64,000 nucleotides of DNA from Micromonospora sp. WMMD882. Lineage in GTDB: Bacteria > Actinomycetota > Actinomycetes > Mycobacteriales > Micromonosporaceae. The notes beneath the pieces were generated by a model. The model had not been told where the DNA came from and did no database searches. It saw only the letters and a list, made by a program, of their open reading frames with translations. Every line of letters begins with the position of its first letter. Positions within the stretch are counted from its first letter, which is position 1. The position numbers and the translations under genes were made by a program. The stretch is from contig NZ_CP114903.1 in assembly GCF_027497255.1 (NCBI RefSeq), positions 2,728,001 to 2,792,000 of the forward strand, read 5' to 3'. This document shows positions 43,144 to 52,114 of this stretch, one piece after another.

Positions 43144-43665
43144 ATGGTGTTCACTTGTCCGGTGGCGATCGGCAGAACAACACAGCGCGACGAACCGACC
43201 GGACATTCCCGGCGAAAGGCCCTTCGCGCCGGAGCATTCCTGGCCCTCGGCACCGCCACCGCGTCGGTGACCGCGTGCGGCCTGCTGGACCGGAACGACC
43301 CCCCACCGCCGCCCGACCCGCTGGAGCCCCTGGTCACCGGCGCGCTCGACCTGGAGGCCCGGCACCGGGCCGCGATCGCCGCCGATCCCGCCCTGGCCGG
43401 ACGGCTCACCCCGGTCGCCGACGCCCACCGGGCGCACGCCACCGAGCTGGCCGCGGCGATCGGCGTCGCCCTGCCGTCGACCGCCGGATCCGGGGCGACC
43501 GTGCCGCCCGGGGACACCGCCGCGGTCCTCGTCGCGCTGCGCGAGGCCGAGGAGCAGGGCCGCGCCCGGGCCGCGACGCTCTGCGCGGACGCCCCGGCCG
43601 ACCGGGCCACCCTGGTCGGATCGATCGCGGCGGCCCGGGCCACCCACGTGGAGGCACTGCGTTGA
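43144..43665 (+). CDS. Alanine-rich lipoprotein-like secreted protein
   Basis: A 173-residue protein with a twin-arginine-like signal ([20 protein letters not shown]) ending in a lipobox SVTAC, so export and lipidation are likely. The mature part is an Ala-rich four-helix-like region ([38 protein letters not shown]) reminiscent of ferritin-like/DUF4439 proteins. The next gene encodes a cytosolic ferritin-like protein. The start could be ATG 43144 or GTG 43162, the latter preceded by TTCACT six bases upstream. Confidence 0.65.
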   Translation: MVFTCPVAIGRTTQRDEPTGHSRRKALRAGAFLALGTATASVTACGLLDRNDPPPPPDPLEPLVTGALDLEARHRAAIAADPALAGRLTPVADAHRAHATELAAAIGVALPSTAGSGATVPPGDTAAVLVALREAEEQGRARAATLCADAPADRATLVGSIAAARATHVEALR

Positions 43666-43750
43666 CCGCCCGACCCGCCGTGAGGATGGCGCAGCACGCC
43701 CGGTCCGTCAGAAAGTCGACTGTGGAGGACCGAACCACCGAGGAGACGTC

Positions 43751-44188
43751 GTGAACAACGCCCCGACCGTCGAGGAGGCGCTCGGCGCGGCGCTGACCGC
43801 CGAGTACGCGGCGATCTTCGCGTACGGGCCGATCGGGGTGCGGTTGGCCGACGCGGCCCGGACGGCCGCCCGGGAGGCCGAGGCCGCCCACCGTGTCCGC
43901 CGGGACGAGCTGGTGCTGCGGCTGAGCGCCGCCGGTGGGGCCATCCCCGCCGACCGGGCCGGGTACGCGCTGCCCTACCCGGTCACCGACGCGCAGAGCG
44001 CGCTGCGGCTGGCGGTCGAGGTGGAGGAGCGCACCGCCGGCTACTGGCGGGCGGCGCTGACGGCCACCACCGGAGCCGAGCGGGCCCGGGCGCTGGCCGC
44101 GCTGACCGACTGCGCGGTACGCGCCACCCGCTGGCGGCGGGCCGCCGGCCGCACCCCGCTGACCGTCCCCTTCCCCGGCCGCTCCTGA
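43751..44188 (+). CDS. Ferritin-like DUF4439 protein
   Basis: A 145-residue all-helical protein of the DUF4439 ferritin-like group: [63 protein letters not shown]. Metal-ligand-like Glu/His positions in the helices ([22 protein letters not shown]) are partly conserved, so iron binding is possible but not shown. The GTG at 43751 has GAGGAG upstream. It lies 85 bp after the lipoprotein-like gene; the two probably form a unit. Confidence 0.8.
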   Translation: MNNAPTVEEALGAALTAEYAAIFAYGPIGVRLADAARTAAREAEAAHRVRRDELVLRLSAAGGAIPADRAGYALPYPVTDAQSALRLAVEVEERTAGYWRAALTATTGAERARALAALTDCAVRATRWRRAAGRTPLTVPFPGRS

Positions 44189-44313
44189 CCCCGCGCCCCG
44201 GGCGTCGGCCGGGATATCTCCGGCTGCCCGCCGGCGGCGCGGGGCGTCCACCTGACCCGCGTACGGTTCACGCGGTCCTTCCGTGCGCCCGGGGAAGGCG
44301 GCAGACTGGGCGG

Positions 44314-44787
44314 ATGTCCGCGTTGGGAAGCGTCACCCGTCGGCTGGGCCACCACCGCTGGTTCGGCGCCGCCGCCCGGCTGCTGGTGCCGGCCGACCGG
44401 CTCGTCGGCCGGCTCACCCGGGGTCGGGTGGTCGCTCTCGGGCTGGTGCCGTCCCTGGTGATCACCACCACCGGGCGACGCTCGGGCAGACCCCGCAGCA
44501 CCCCGCTGCTCTACGTGCCCGACGGGGACGCGTACGTGGTGACCGGGTCGAACTGGGGCCAGCCACGCCAGCCGTCCTGGGCGTTGAACCTGCTCGCCGA
44601 GCCGCGCGCCGAGGTGGCCGTCCGGGGCCGCCGGGTGCCGGTGCGCGCCGAGGTGGCCACCGGCGCGGACCGGGACCGGCTCTGGCGGCTGCTGGTCACC
44701 GAGTGGCCCGCGTACCGGACGTACCTGGAACGGGCCGGCGGGCGGGAGATCCGCGTGTTCCGGCTCTCCCCCACCGACCCGGGGTGA
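44314..44787 (+). CDS. Deazaflavin-dependent (F420) nitroreductase-family oxidoreductase
   Basis: A 157-residue protein of the DDN/DUF385 family, which binds F420 or other deazaflavins in a split-barrel fold. The family signature is VITTTGRRSGRPRSTPLLYVPDGDAYVVTGSNWGQPRQPSWALNLLAEPRAEV. The substrate is unknown. It is typical of mycobacteria and Micromonosporaceae, consistent with F420 in the organism. It is convergent with the VIT-family gene. Confidence 0.88.
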   Translation: MSALGSVTRRLGHHRWFGAAARLLVPADRLVGRLTRGRVVALGLVPSLVITTTGRRSGRPRSTPLLYVPDGDAYVVTGSNWGQPRQPSWALNLLAEPRAEVAVRGRRVPVRAEVATGADRDRLWRLLVTEWPAYRTYLERAGGREIRVFRLSPTDPG

Positions 44788-44802
44788 CCCCGCGCGGGTG
44801 AC

Positions 44803-45519
44803 TCAGCCCAGGCCGCCCTGGACGCCGATCAGCATGCCGATGAGGTACGTCGCGCCGGCCGCCGCCGCGCCGAGGAGCAACTGCCGCAGGCCGCTGAGCA
44901 CCCAGGAACGTCCGGTGAACCGGGCCACGATCGCCCCGGCCGCGAACAGTCCCAGGCCGCCCACCGCGAGCGCCAGCCAGAGATCGGTGAAACCGACCAG
45001 GTAGGTCAGCAGCGGCACGACCGCGCCGATCGAGAAGAAGACGAACGACGAGAACGCCGCCGTCCACGGGCTGGGCTGGTCGTCCGGGTCGACGCCCAGC
45101 TCCTCCCGGACGTGCACCCGAAGCGCCTCGGCCGGGTTGCGCCGGACCGCGTCGGCGACCTGCTCGGCGAGGTCACGCGGCAGACCGCGGGCCACCCAGA
45201 CGTCGGCCAGCTCACGGGCCTCCGCCTCCGGGTGGCGTTCCAGCTCCCGGGCCTCCTTGGCGACCTCCGCCGCGACCTGCTCGTTGGCGGAGCGGACGCT
45301 GGTGTACTCGCCCAGCCCCATCGAGATCGCCCCGGCGACCAGGCCGGCGGTGCCGGTGAGCACGATCGCGCGGGGCGACACCCCGCCACCGCCGACGCCC
45401 GCGATCAGGGCGATGTTGGTGACCAGGCCGTCCATCGCGCCGAACACCGCCGGACGCAGCCAGCCGCCGGACACGTCGGCGTGGTGGCCCTCGTGCAGGG
45501 CCGCGGGCGTGTCGGTCAC
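44803..45519 (-). CDS. VIT1/CCC1-family iron or manganese transporter-like protein
   Basis: A 238-residue membrane protein with five predicted helices. The first is [27 protein letters not shown], then [23 protein letters not shown], a charged cytosolic segment (about 80-150) with acidic and His residues, and three C-terminal helices. VIT/CCC1 proteins move Fe2+ or Mn2+. The GTG at 45519 overlaps the map stop (GTGA), so the gene is translationally coupled to map. Confidence 0.88.
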   Translation of the reverse strand: MTDTPAALHEGHHADVSGGWLRPAVFGAMDGLVTNIALIAGVGGGGVSPRAIVLTGTAGLVAGAISMGLGEYTSVRSANEQVAAEVAKEARELERHPEAEARELADVWVARGLPRDLAEQVADAVRRNPAEALRVHVREELGVDPDDQPSPWTAAFSSFVFFSIGAVVPLLTYLVGFTDLWLALAVGGLGLFAAGAIVARFTGRSWVLSGLRQLLLGAAAAGATYLIGMLIGVQGGLG

Positions 45520-46373
45520 GGCAGGGTCAGGATCTCGTGACCGGTCTCGGTGACCAGCACGGTGTGCTCGAACTGGGCGGTCCACCGCCGGTCCTTGGTG
45601 ACCACGGTCCAGCCGTCGTCCCACATGTCGTACTGGTGGGTGCCGAGGGTGATCATCGGCTCGACGGTGAAGGTCATCCCCGGCTCCATCACGTCGGTGG
45701 GGCGCGGGCTGTCGTAGTGCGGCACGTACAGGCCACTGTGGAACGCCTCACCGATGCCGTGACCAGTGAAGTCCCGCACCACGCCGTAACCGAAACGCTT
45801 GGCGTACGACTCGATGACCCGGCCGATCACGTTGATCTGACGGCCCGGGGCGACCGCCCGGATGCCCCGCATCATCGCCTCGTGGGTCCGCTCGACCAGC
45901 AGCCGGGCCTCGCCGTCGACCTCGCCGACGCAGAAGGTGGCGTCGGTGTCGCCGTGCACGCCGCCGACGTACGCGGTGACGTCGACGTTGATGATGTCGC
46001 CGTCGGCGAGGACGGTGGAGTCCGGGATGCCGTGGCAGATGACCTCGTTGAGGCTGGTGCAGCAGGACTTCGGGAAACCCCGGTAGCCCAACGTCGACGG
46101 GTAGGCCCCCTGGTCGACCAGGAACTCGTGCACGACCCGGTCGATCTCGTCGGTGGTCACGCCCGGCTTGCAGTGCTCGCCGGCGAGCTGCACGGCCTGG
46201 GCGGCGATCCGCCCGGCGACCCGCATCCGCTCGATGGTCTCCGGGGTCTGCACGTGCGAGCCGCGCCACTCCTGCGGGCGCTTCTTGCCGACGTACTCCG
46301 GTCGCGGGATGTGCGACGGCACCGGTCGCCACGGAGAGAGCGTGCCTGGGGTCAACGGCGCACGGACGGTCAT
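45516..46373 (-). CDS. map: Type I methionine aminopeptidase
   Basis: A 285-residue enzyme that removes initiator methionine. Metal ligands lie in [24 protein letters not shown] (two Asp), [11 protein letters not shown] (His), and the two Glu residues in [11 protein letters not shown] and QFEHTVLV. It has the N-terminal extension ending in [16 protein letters not shown] seen in the actinobacterial MapB type. TAGGCT six bases before the ATG at 46373 suggests a leaderless transcript. The VIT gene follows with overlap. Confidence 0.96.
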   Translation of the reverse strand: MTVRAPLTPGTLSPWRPVPSHIPRPEYVGKKRPQEWRGSHVQTPETIERMRVAGRIAAQAVQLAGEHCKPGVTTDEIDRVVHEFLVDQGAYPSTLGYRGFPKSCCTSLNEVICHGIPDSTVLADGDIINVDVTAYVGGVHGDTDATFCVGEVDGEARLLVERTHEAMMRGIRAVAPGRQINVIGRVIESYAKRFGYGVVRDFTGHGIGEAFHSGLYVPHYDSPRPTDVMEPGMTFTVEPMITLGTHQYDMWDDGWTVVTKDRRWTAQFEHTVLVTETGHEILTLP

Positions 46374-46379
46374 GACGCA

Positions 46380-46385
46380 AGCCTA
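46380..46385 (-). promoter_or_regulatory. Putative -10 hexamer of map (leaderless)
   Basis: TAGGCT on the minus strand lies exactly six bases before the ATG at 46373, so transcription would begin at the start codon. Confidence 0.45.
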
Positions 46386-46466
46386 TCGCCGGCGGTGGCC
46401 CGGCCGGCACGCGCCGTTGCCCGGTCGGGCGTTGCCCGCGGCGGGGCGCTGTGTCATCGTGTCAGC

Positions 46467-46781
46467 GTGAATCAGGGGGGAGCCGCTCCCGTCTTCACCG
46501 CCCGCGCGGAGGTCGACGGTGACCACCTCCGGGTGGTGGTGAGCGGCGAGGTCGACATGGCGACGGCCGAGACCATGTTGCGGACCGCGCTGCGCGAGCC
46601 GACCCGCCGGCTGACCCTGGACCTGCGGGCGGTCACCTTCTTCGACTCCGCCGCCGTGCACGCGGTGCTCCAGCTCGCCGAGCGGTTGCCCGGGGCGCTG
46701 ACCGTGCTGCCGTCCCGGCAGGTCCGCCGGGTGCTGGACATCTCCGGCCTCGGCGACCAGGACTGGCTCGACCGGGCCTGA
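46467..46781 (+). CDS. STAS-domain anti-sigma-factor antagonist
   Basis: A 104-residue single STAS domain: FTARAEVDGDHLRVVVSGEVDMATAETML, then LTLDLRAVTFFDSAAVHAVLQLAERL with the phosphorylatable serine in FFDS. Such proteins bind and neutralise anti-sigma kinases (SpoIIAA type) unless phosphorylated. The GTG at 46467 lacks a clear Shine-Dalgarno. It converges on the hybrid kinase/phosphatase gene, which carries both a SpoIIE phosphatase and an anti-sigma-like ATPase domain, its probable partners. Confidence 0.88.
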   Translation: MNQGGAAPVFTARAEVDGDHLRVVVSGEVDMATAETMLRTALREPTRRLTLDLRAVTFFDSAAVHAVLQLAERLPGALTVLPSRQVRRVLDISGLGDQDWLDRA

Positions 46782-46812
46782 CACCACCGGGCCTGACGAC
46801 ATCACCGGGCGC

Positions 46813-49800
46813 TCAGTCGGCCAACCGCCGGCGCAGCGTCACCTCCGTGCCGGTGGCGGTACGACTGACGCTCAGCTCCCCCAACGCGCGGATCAGGGAC
46901 AGGCCGCGCCCCCGGAACCCGGCCCCGGTCGAGGTCCGCCACTGCCCGCTGTCGCGCACCGTGGCGGTCACCGTGCGGTTCTCGATCGTGACCTCGACGT
47001 CGATCATCTGCTCGGTCGGCGTCACCGGGTGCTCGATGGCGTTCGCCGCCGCCTCGGAGACCGCCACGGTCAGGTCGAACAGGTCCGTCTCGGCGACCCG
47101 GTGGGCCACCAGGAAGTCCTCCAGCCGCTTGCGCAGCATGCTCAGCCGGGCCGGGTCGGCGGGCAGCCGCAGCGTGAGACGGTCCAGCTCGGCCGCCTCC
47201 AGCGCGAGCACCGCCACGTCGTCGCGGCGCGGCCGTTCCACCACCCGCGCGACGACCGCGTCGACCAGGTCCGCCACGTGCCCGCGCGCCGCCGCCGCGT
47301 CCACCCGGAGCTGCTCCAGGGCGGCGTCGATGCCGAGGTGCCGGTCCTCGATGAGCCCGTCGGTGTAGAGCAGCAGCCGGTTGCCCGGGGCGAGCGTCTC
47401 GGTCTCGGTCCGGTACGACGTGCCGGGGATCGCGCCCACCGGCGGCCCCAGGGCCCGATCGTGCAGGAACGCCACGTCGCCTCCTCGGATCAGCAGCGGG
47501 GACGGGTGACCGGCGCTGGCGTACCGCAAACGCCGGGTGCGGGGATTGAAACAGAGGCAGACCACGGTGGCGAACGAGCGCCGCTCGACCGAGCCGACCA
47601 GACGGTTCAGGCGGGTCAGCGACTCACCCGGGTCGAAACCCTCCAGCACGTACGCCCGCAGCGCGTTGCGGAGCTGGCCCATCGCCGCGGCGGCGGGCAC
47701 GCCCTTGCCCACCACGTCCCCGATGACCAGCACCAGCTCGTCGTCGGCCAGCCCGATCGCGTCGTACCAGTCGCCGCCGACCTCGACGTCGGCGCTGCCG
47801 GGGAGGTACCGGCTGGCCACCACCGCGCCCGGAAGCTGCGGCAGGGTGCGCGGCAGCAGGCTGTGCTGGAGGGTGGTGGCGATCCGGTGTTCGGTCTCGT
47901 AGAGCTGCGCGTTCTCCAGCCGCACCCCGACCAGCCGGGCCAGCTCCGCCAGGGCGGTCTGCTCGGCGTCGGCGCGCGTCCCCTCGCGGCACCAGATCCG
48001 CAGCTCACCGAGGCGCTCACCGGTGGTGCCGGTCAGCGGTAGCACGATGGACGGGTCACCGGGCGAGTCGCCGCCGCCGTCCGCCTCGAACCGGGCCCCG
48101 GACGCGGTGACCACCACCCGCGCCGCCTCGACCAGGGTGAGGGCGTGCCGGGCCGCGACGGACAGGACGTCGGCGGTGGAGCGGGCGGTGTTGACCGCCA
48201 CCGCGGCGTCGGCCAGGGCGCGCAACTGCCGGATGATCTGCCCGCGCAACTGACCGAGCTCCACGTTGGCGCGGACCCGGGCGATGAGCTCCTGGCCGGA
48301 GAACGGTTTGGTCAGGTAGTCGTCGGCGCCCACGGACAGCCCGGCGACCGCCTCGGCCGAGCCGGCGCGGGCGGAGAGCAGCACGATCGGCACGTGTCGG
48401 GTACGCGGGTCGGCCCGCAGCGCGGTGACCAGGCCGAAACCGTCCAGCCGGGGCATCATCACGTCGGTCAGCACCAGGTCGAACGGGCGTTCGGTGACCG
48501 CGTCGAGGGCGGCGACGCCGTCCGGCACCGCGACCACCTCCCAGGACGGGGCGAGCAGCCGGGCCACGTGCTCGCGCAGGTCGGCGTTGTCGTCGGCGAC
48601 CAGGATGCGGCCGGAGCGGGCCCGGTCCGGGCCGGTGGCCGGGCCGGTGGCCGGGTCGGTGGCCGGGTCGGTGGCCGGGTCGGTGGCCGTAGTCCAGAGG
48701 GCGGTCTCGGCGACGAAGAGGTGGGCCTGCCCGGGATCCCCGAGCGGGGCGGGCGCGCCGGTGACCACCTGGTCGGCGGGCAGGTGGCCGGCGCCGAAGG
48801 GCACGGTCACGGTGAAGCTGGCGCCGGCGCCGAGCCGGCTGGTCACCCCCACCTCGCCGCCGTGCATCTCGGCCAGCTCACGGACCAGGGCGAGCCCGAT
48901 GCCGGTGCCCTCGTGGGTGCGCGACCGCGCCCCGGACACCCGGTGGAAACGCTCGAAGACGTGCGGCAGCTCGGCGGCCTCGATGCCGACGCCGGTGTCG
49001 GTCACCGTCAGCCGCGCGCCGCCGTCGACCGCGCGGACCCGGACCCGGATCTCGCCGTCGAAGGTGAACTTGACCGCGTTGGAGACGAGGTTGAGGACGA
49101 TCTTCTCCCACATGTCCCGGTCCACGTGCGCCGGCGCGGGCAGTGGTGGACAGTCCACCACCAGCCGCAGCCCGGCCCGTTCGGTGGCGGACCGGAAGGT
49201 GCTGGCCAGCCGGGCGGTGTAGTCGGCCAGGTCGGTCGGCTGGTAGCGGGCGGTGAGCCGGCCGGACTCCAGCCGGGAGAAGTCGAGCACCGTGTTGACC
49301 AGTTTGAGCAGCCGCAACGCGTTGCGGTGCATGGTGGTGAGCCGCTGGGTGTAGGCGCTGGGCAGCTCGGGGTCCGCGAGCATGTCCTCCAGCGGGCCGA
49401 GCACCAGGGTCAGCGGGGTACGGAACTCGTGGCTGACGTTGGCGAAGAAGTTGGTCTTGGCGCGGTCCAGCGCGGCCAGTTGGGCGGCACGGGCCCGCTC
49501 CTGCTCGTACGCCCGCTGCCGGGCGACCGCCCGGGAAACCTGCGCGCCGACCAGGTCGAGGAAGCTGCGGTACTCGTCGGTGAGCGGGTAACGCGCGGCC
49601 ACCCCGAGGATGAGGGCGCCGACCGGCTCGTTGGTGGCGGTGACCGGCAGGACCAGCGCCTCCGGTGCCGCGTCGACCGGGACGCCGAGGTCGGCCAGGG
49701 CGGTCGTGTCAGCCGGCCCGCCCTCGATCACCCGGCGCACCGCCGCCGGCAGCTCGTCGGGGCCGGGCAGCCGGTCGGGGTCGACGCCGTCGCAGCCGGC

Positions 49801-50508
49801 GAGGACCGGCCGGCCGCCCTGGTCGACCAGGTAGAGCAGGCCGAACGGCACGTCCGAACGGTGCGCGTGGAGCACCTGCGCGGTGAGCTGACCCAGCTCG
49901 GCGCTGCTCTCCGCCTCGGAAAGCCGGGCGCCCAACTCGGCCAGGGCGCGCAGCCGGCGTTCGCCGAGCACCCGGCCGGTCGTCTCGTTGACGATGCAGA
50001 ACACCCCGCCGACCGACCCGTCCTCCACCCGGATCGGGTCGTAGGAGACGTCGAAGTAGACCTGCTCGACGAAGCCCTGCCGGTCCAGCAGGAAGGGCCG
50101 GTCCTGGGCCCGGAACGACTCACCGCTGTCGCGGACGCCGTCCAGCAGCGGCCCGAGGTCGGCCCACGTCTCGACCCAGTGCTCCCGGGCGGGCTGGCCG
50201 AGCGCGTGGGGGTGCTTCACGCCGATGGTCGGCCGGTAGGAGTCGTTGTAGAAGGCGAGATGGTCGGCGCCCCAGAACATCACGATCTGCGCCCTGGAGG
50301 CGAGCATCATGGCCATGGCGCTGGTCAGCGCGACCGGCCAGTGCTCCGGGTGACCGAGCCGGCTGGCCGTCCAGTCGAGGTCGCGGAGCTGGGCGCCCAT
50401 CGCGCCGCCGGCGGCCAGGGCAGCCGTCAGCAACGGGGTCGGCCCACCGCCGGCGGTCCCGACGGACGGTGCCCACCCGTCCGCGCCGCCCTCCTGGGCC
50501 GAGCCCAT
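46813..50508 (-). CDS. Hybrid sensor kinase with receiver, SpoIIE phosphatase and anti-sigma ATPase domains
   Basis: A 1231-residue signalling protein. Domains in order: PAS-like (to about 185), GAF, HisKA with H360 (NVSHEFRTPL), HATPase (NAVKF, DTGVGI, GTGIGLAL), receiver with acceptor D682 (LTDVMMPRLDG), a second GAF, PP2C/SpoIIE (VEVGGDWYDAI, GDVVGKGVPAAA, YTDGLIE, RRDDVAVLAL) and a C-terminal HATPase_c_2 of anti-sigma type (DLTVAVSEAAANAIEHPV). It can phosphorylate, receive phosphate and dephosphorylate a STAS target. The ATG at 50508 has GGGGAGG. The linker before the receiver has 12-bp repeats. Confidence 0.9.
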   Translation of the reverse strand: MGSAQEGGADGWAPSVGTAGGGPTPLLTAALAAGGAMGAQLRDLDWTASRLGHPEHWPVALTSAMAMMLASRAQIVMFWGADHLAFYNDSYRPTIGVKHPHALGQPAREHWVETWADLGPLLDGVRDSGESFRAQDRPFLLDRQGFVEQVYFDVSYDPIRVEDGSVGGVFCIVNETTGRVLGERRLRALAELGARLSEAESSAELGQLTAQVLHAHRSDVPFGLLYLVDQGGRPVLAGCDGVDPDRLPGPDELPAAVRRVIEGGPADTTALADLGVPVDAAPEALVLPVTATNEPVGALILGVAARYPLTDEYRSFLDLVGAQVSRAVARQRAYEQERARAAQLAALDRAKTNFFANVSHEFRTPLTLVLGPLEDMLADPELPSAYTQRLTTMHRNALRLLKLVNTVLDFSRLESGRLTARYQPTDLADYTARLASTFRSATERAGLRLVVDCPPLPAPAHVDRDMWEKIVLNLVSNAVKFTFDGEIRVRVRAVDGGARLTVTDTGVGIEAAELPHVFERFHRVSGARSRTHEGTGIGLALVRELAEMHGGEVGVTSRLGAGASFTVTVPFGAGHLPADQVVTGAPAPLGDPGQAHLFVAETALWTTATDPATDPATDPATGPATGPDRARSGRILVADDNADLREHVARLLAPSWEVVAVPDGVAALDAVTERPFDLVLTDVMMPRLDGFGLVTALRADPRTRHVPIVLLSARAGSAEAVAGLSVGADDYLTKPFSGQELIARVRANVELGQLRGQIIRQLRALADAAVAVNTARSTADVLSVAARHALTLVEAARVVVTASGARFEADGGGDSPGDPSIVLPLTGTTGERLGELRIWCREGTRADAEQTALAELARLVGVRLENAQLYETEHRIATTLQHSLLPRTLPQLPGAVVASRYLPGSADVEVGGDWYDAIGLADDELVLVIGDVVGKGVPAAAAMGQLRNALRAYVLEGFDPGESLTRLNRLVGSVERRSFATVVCLCFNPRTRRLRYASAGHPSPLLIRGGDVAFLHDRALGPPVGAIPGTSYRTETETLAPGNRLLLYTDGLIEDRHLGIDAALEQLRVDAAAARGHVADLVDAVVARVVERPRRDDVAVLALEAAELDRLTLRLPADPARLSMLRKRLEDFLVAHRVAETDLFDLTVAVSEAAANAIEHPVTPTEQMIDVEVTIENRTVTATVRDSGQWRTSTGAGFRGRGLSLIRALGELSVSRTATGTEVTLRRRLAD
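48632..48688. repeat. 12-bp tandem repeats in the hybrid kinase gene
   Basis: About five units of ggtggccgggtc-type sequence encode ATDPATDPATDPATGPATGP in the linker between the HATPase and receiver domains. Confidence 0.85.
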
Positions 50509-50728
50509 GTCGCCTCCCCGCTCCGGCCGCGCACGGCTCGCCCTGACCATCCGCCCGCCCGTGATCCGCGTTGTACCCAGACGGACCAGCAACGTAACGC
50601 ATCCCGTGCGGTGTGCGCTGGTTACCTGCGCCGCATCGCGCGTTCACCGGCCGGACGCCCGGACGCCCGGGCGGCCGGCAACCGCGCCCCACCGCTGTGG
50701 GCTGCGGGTACGCGGCGGACCGGGGTGG

Positions 50729-51280
50729 TCAGAAAACCGGCAGGCCGTCGATGCTGGCGGCGTTCCGGCTGGCCCGGTACGCGACCAGCTCCTCGGTGGT
50801 CTTCCGGCCGTGATGGGTGATCAACATGTCCCGGTCGTGCTGGTACTCCATCACCGGGACGGCGAAGCCGCAGGAGTCGGCGACCCGGTCCACCTCGACG
50901 GCGATCACCGCCCGGACGGTGTGCCGGTCGGGCGGGTCGGGAAAATCCGCCAGCCGGGCCGCGAAGCCGGGATCGTCGACCGGGACCGTGTGGCCGCGAC
51001 CGTACAACCGCAGGATCTTGGGCGGGCCGGAGAACGCGCAGAACATCAACGTGACCCGGCCGTTGTCGCGCAGGTGGGCAATGGTCTCCGCGCCGCTGCC
51101 GTGGTAGTCGAGGTAGGCCACCCGGTGCGGGCCGAGCACCACCAGGGTGCCCCGCATGCCCTTCGGGGAGACGTTGACGTGCCCGTCGACCGAGGTGGGC
51201 GCGGTCGCCACGAAGAAGACCGGCTGGGCCTCGATGAACGCGCGCAGCCGGGGCTCGATCTCCGGGTACACCTTCCCCAT
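50729..51280 (-). CDS. Pyridoxamine 5'-phosphate oxidase-family protein
   Basis: A 183-residue flavin-binding split-barrel protein. The N-terminal segment VYPEIEPRLRAFIEAQPVFFVATAP is followed by HVNVSPKGMRGTLVVLGPHRVAYLDYHGSGAETIAHLRDNGRVTLMFCAF, typical of the PNPOx-like group that uses FMN or F420. True pyridoxal biosynthetic function is unlikely. The substrate is unknown. It lies between the SDR gene and the hybrid kinase on the same strand, with independent spacing. Confidence 0.85.
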   Translation of the reverse strand: MGKVYPEIEPRLRAFIEAQPVFFVATAPTSVDGHVNVSPKGMRGTLVVLGPHRVAYLDYHGSGAETIAHLRDNGRVTLMFCAFSGPPKILRLYGRGHTVPVDDPGFAARLADFPDPPDRHTVRAVIAVEVDRVADSCGFAVPVMEYQHDRDMLITHHGRKTTEELVAYRASRNAASIDGLPVF

Positions 51281-51340
51281 GCCGTCGATCCTCCCACCAC
51301 CGGTCCGGTCCGCGCTGCCCCGCCGTCGGTGACCCGGGGC

Positions 51341-52114
51341 TCACAACGGGGTGACGTACGCCCCCGTGATCCCCCCGTCCACCACGAACTGGGCGGCCGT
51401 CATGAAGGACGAGTCGTCGCTGGCGAGGAAGGCCACCGCGGCGGCGATCTCCGTCGGCTCGCCGAACCGGCCCATCGGCACGTGCACCAGCCGACGGGCG
51501 GCCCGCTCCGGGTCGGCGGCGAAGAGCTCCCGCAGCAGCGGGGTGGCCACCGGGCCGGGGCAGAGCGCGTTGACCCGGACGCCCTCCCGGGCGAACTGCA
51601 CGCCCAACTCCCGGGTCAGCGCCAGCACCCCGCCCTTGCTCGCGGTGTACGCGATCTGCGAGGTGGCCGCCCCCATCAGCGCCACGAACGACGCGGTGTT
51701 GACGATCGACCCCTTCCCCTGCCGGCGCATGTGCGGGATGACGTACTTGCAGCACAGGTAGACGCTCGTGGTGTTGACCCGCAGCACCCGCTCCCAGGCG
51801 TCCAGGCCGGTGGTCAGGATGGAGTCGTCCTCGGGCGGGGAGATGCCGGCGTTGTTGAACGCCACGTCGACCCGGCCGTGCCGCTCGACCACCCCGTCGA
51901 ACAGCTCCCGCACCGCCGTCTCGTCGGCCACGTCGGCGGCGACGAACTCGCCGCCCACCTCGTCGGCGGCCCGCCCGCCCGCCTCGGCGTCGATGTCCAC
52001 GCAGACCACCCGGGCCCCCTCGGCGGCGAACCGCCGCACGGTGGCCAGCCCGATGCCGCTGCCCGCTCCGGTCACCACCGTGACCCGGTCCCGCAACCGA
52101 CCCTGCACGCTCAC
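51341..52114 (-). CDS. Short-chain dehydrogenase/reductase
   Basis: A 257-residue classical SDR: TGAGSGIGLATVRRFAAEGARVVCVD (NAD-binding), NNAGISPPEDDS, and the catalytic Ser...YxxxK block NTASFVALMGAATSQIAYTASKGG. It resembles 3-oxoacyl-ACP-reductase-like dehydrogenases. The GTG at 52114 overlaps the aldehyde dehydrogenase stop (GTGA), and the operon order is glutamine synthetase-like, ALDH, SDR. A role in amine or polyamine catabolism is inferred from this context. Confidence 0.9.
   Translation of the reverse strand: MSVQGRLRDRVTVVTGAGSGIGLATVRRFAAEGARVVCVDIDAEAGGRAADEVGGEFVAADVADETAVRELFDGVVERHGRVDVAFNNAGISPPEDDSILTTGLDAWERVLRVNTTSVYLCCKYVIPHMRRQGKGSIVNTASFVALMGAATSQIAYTASKGGVLALTRELGVQFAREGVRVNALCPGPVATPLLRELFAADPERAARRLVHVPMGRFGEPTEIAAAVAFLASDDSSFMTAAQFVVDGGITGAYVTPL

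Noticed and set aside
43007..43697. Extended RimP upstream of 43007
   Set aside because: This region is antisense to the lipoprotein-like gene, and the RimP homology begins after 42986.
48145..50820. 891-codon open frame opposite the hybrid kinase
   Set aside because: Antisense to well-defined kinase, receiver and phosphatase domains, with no domain of its own.
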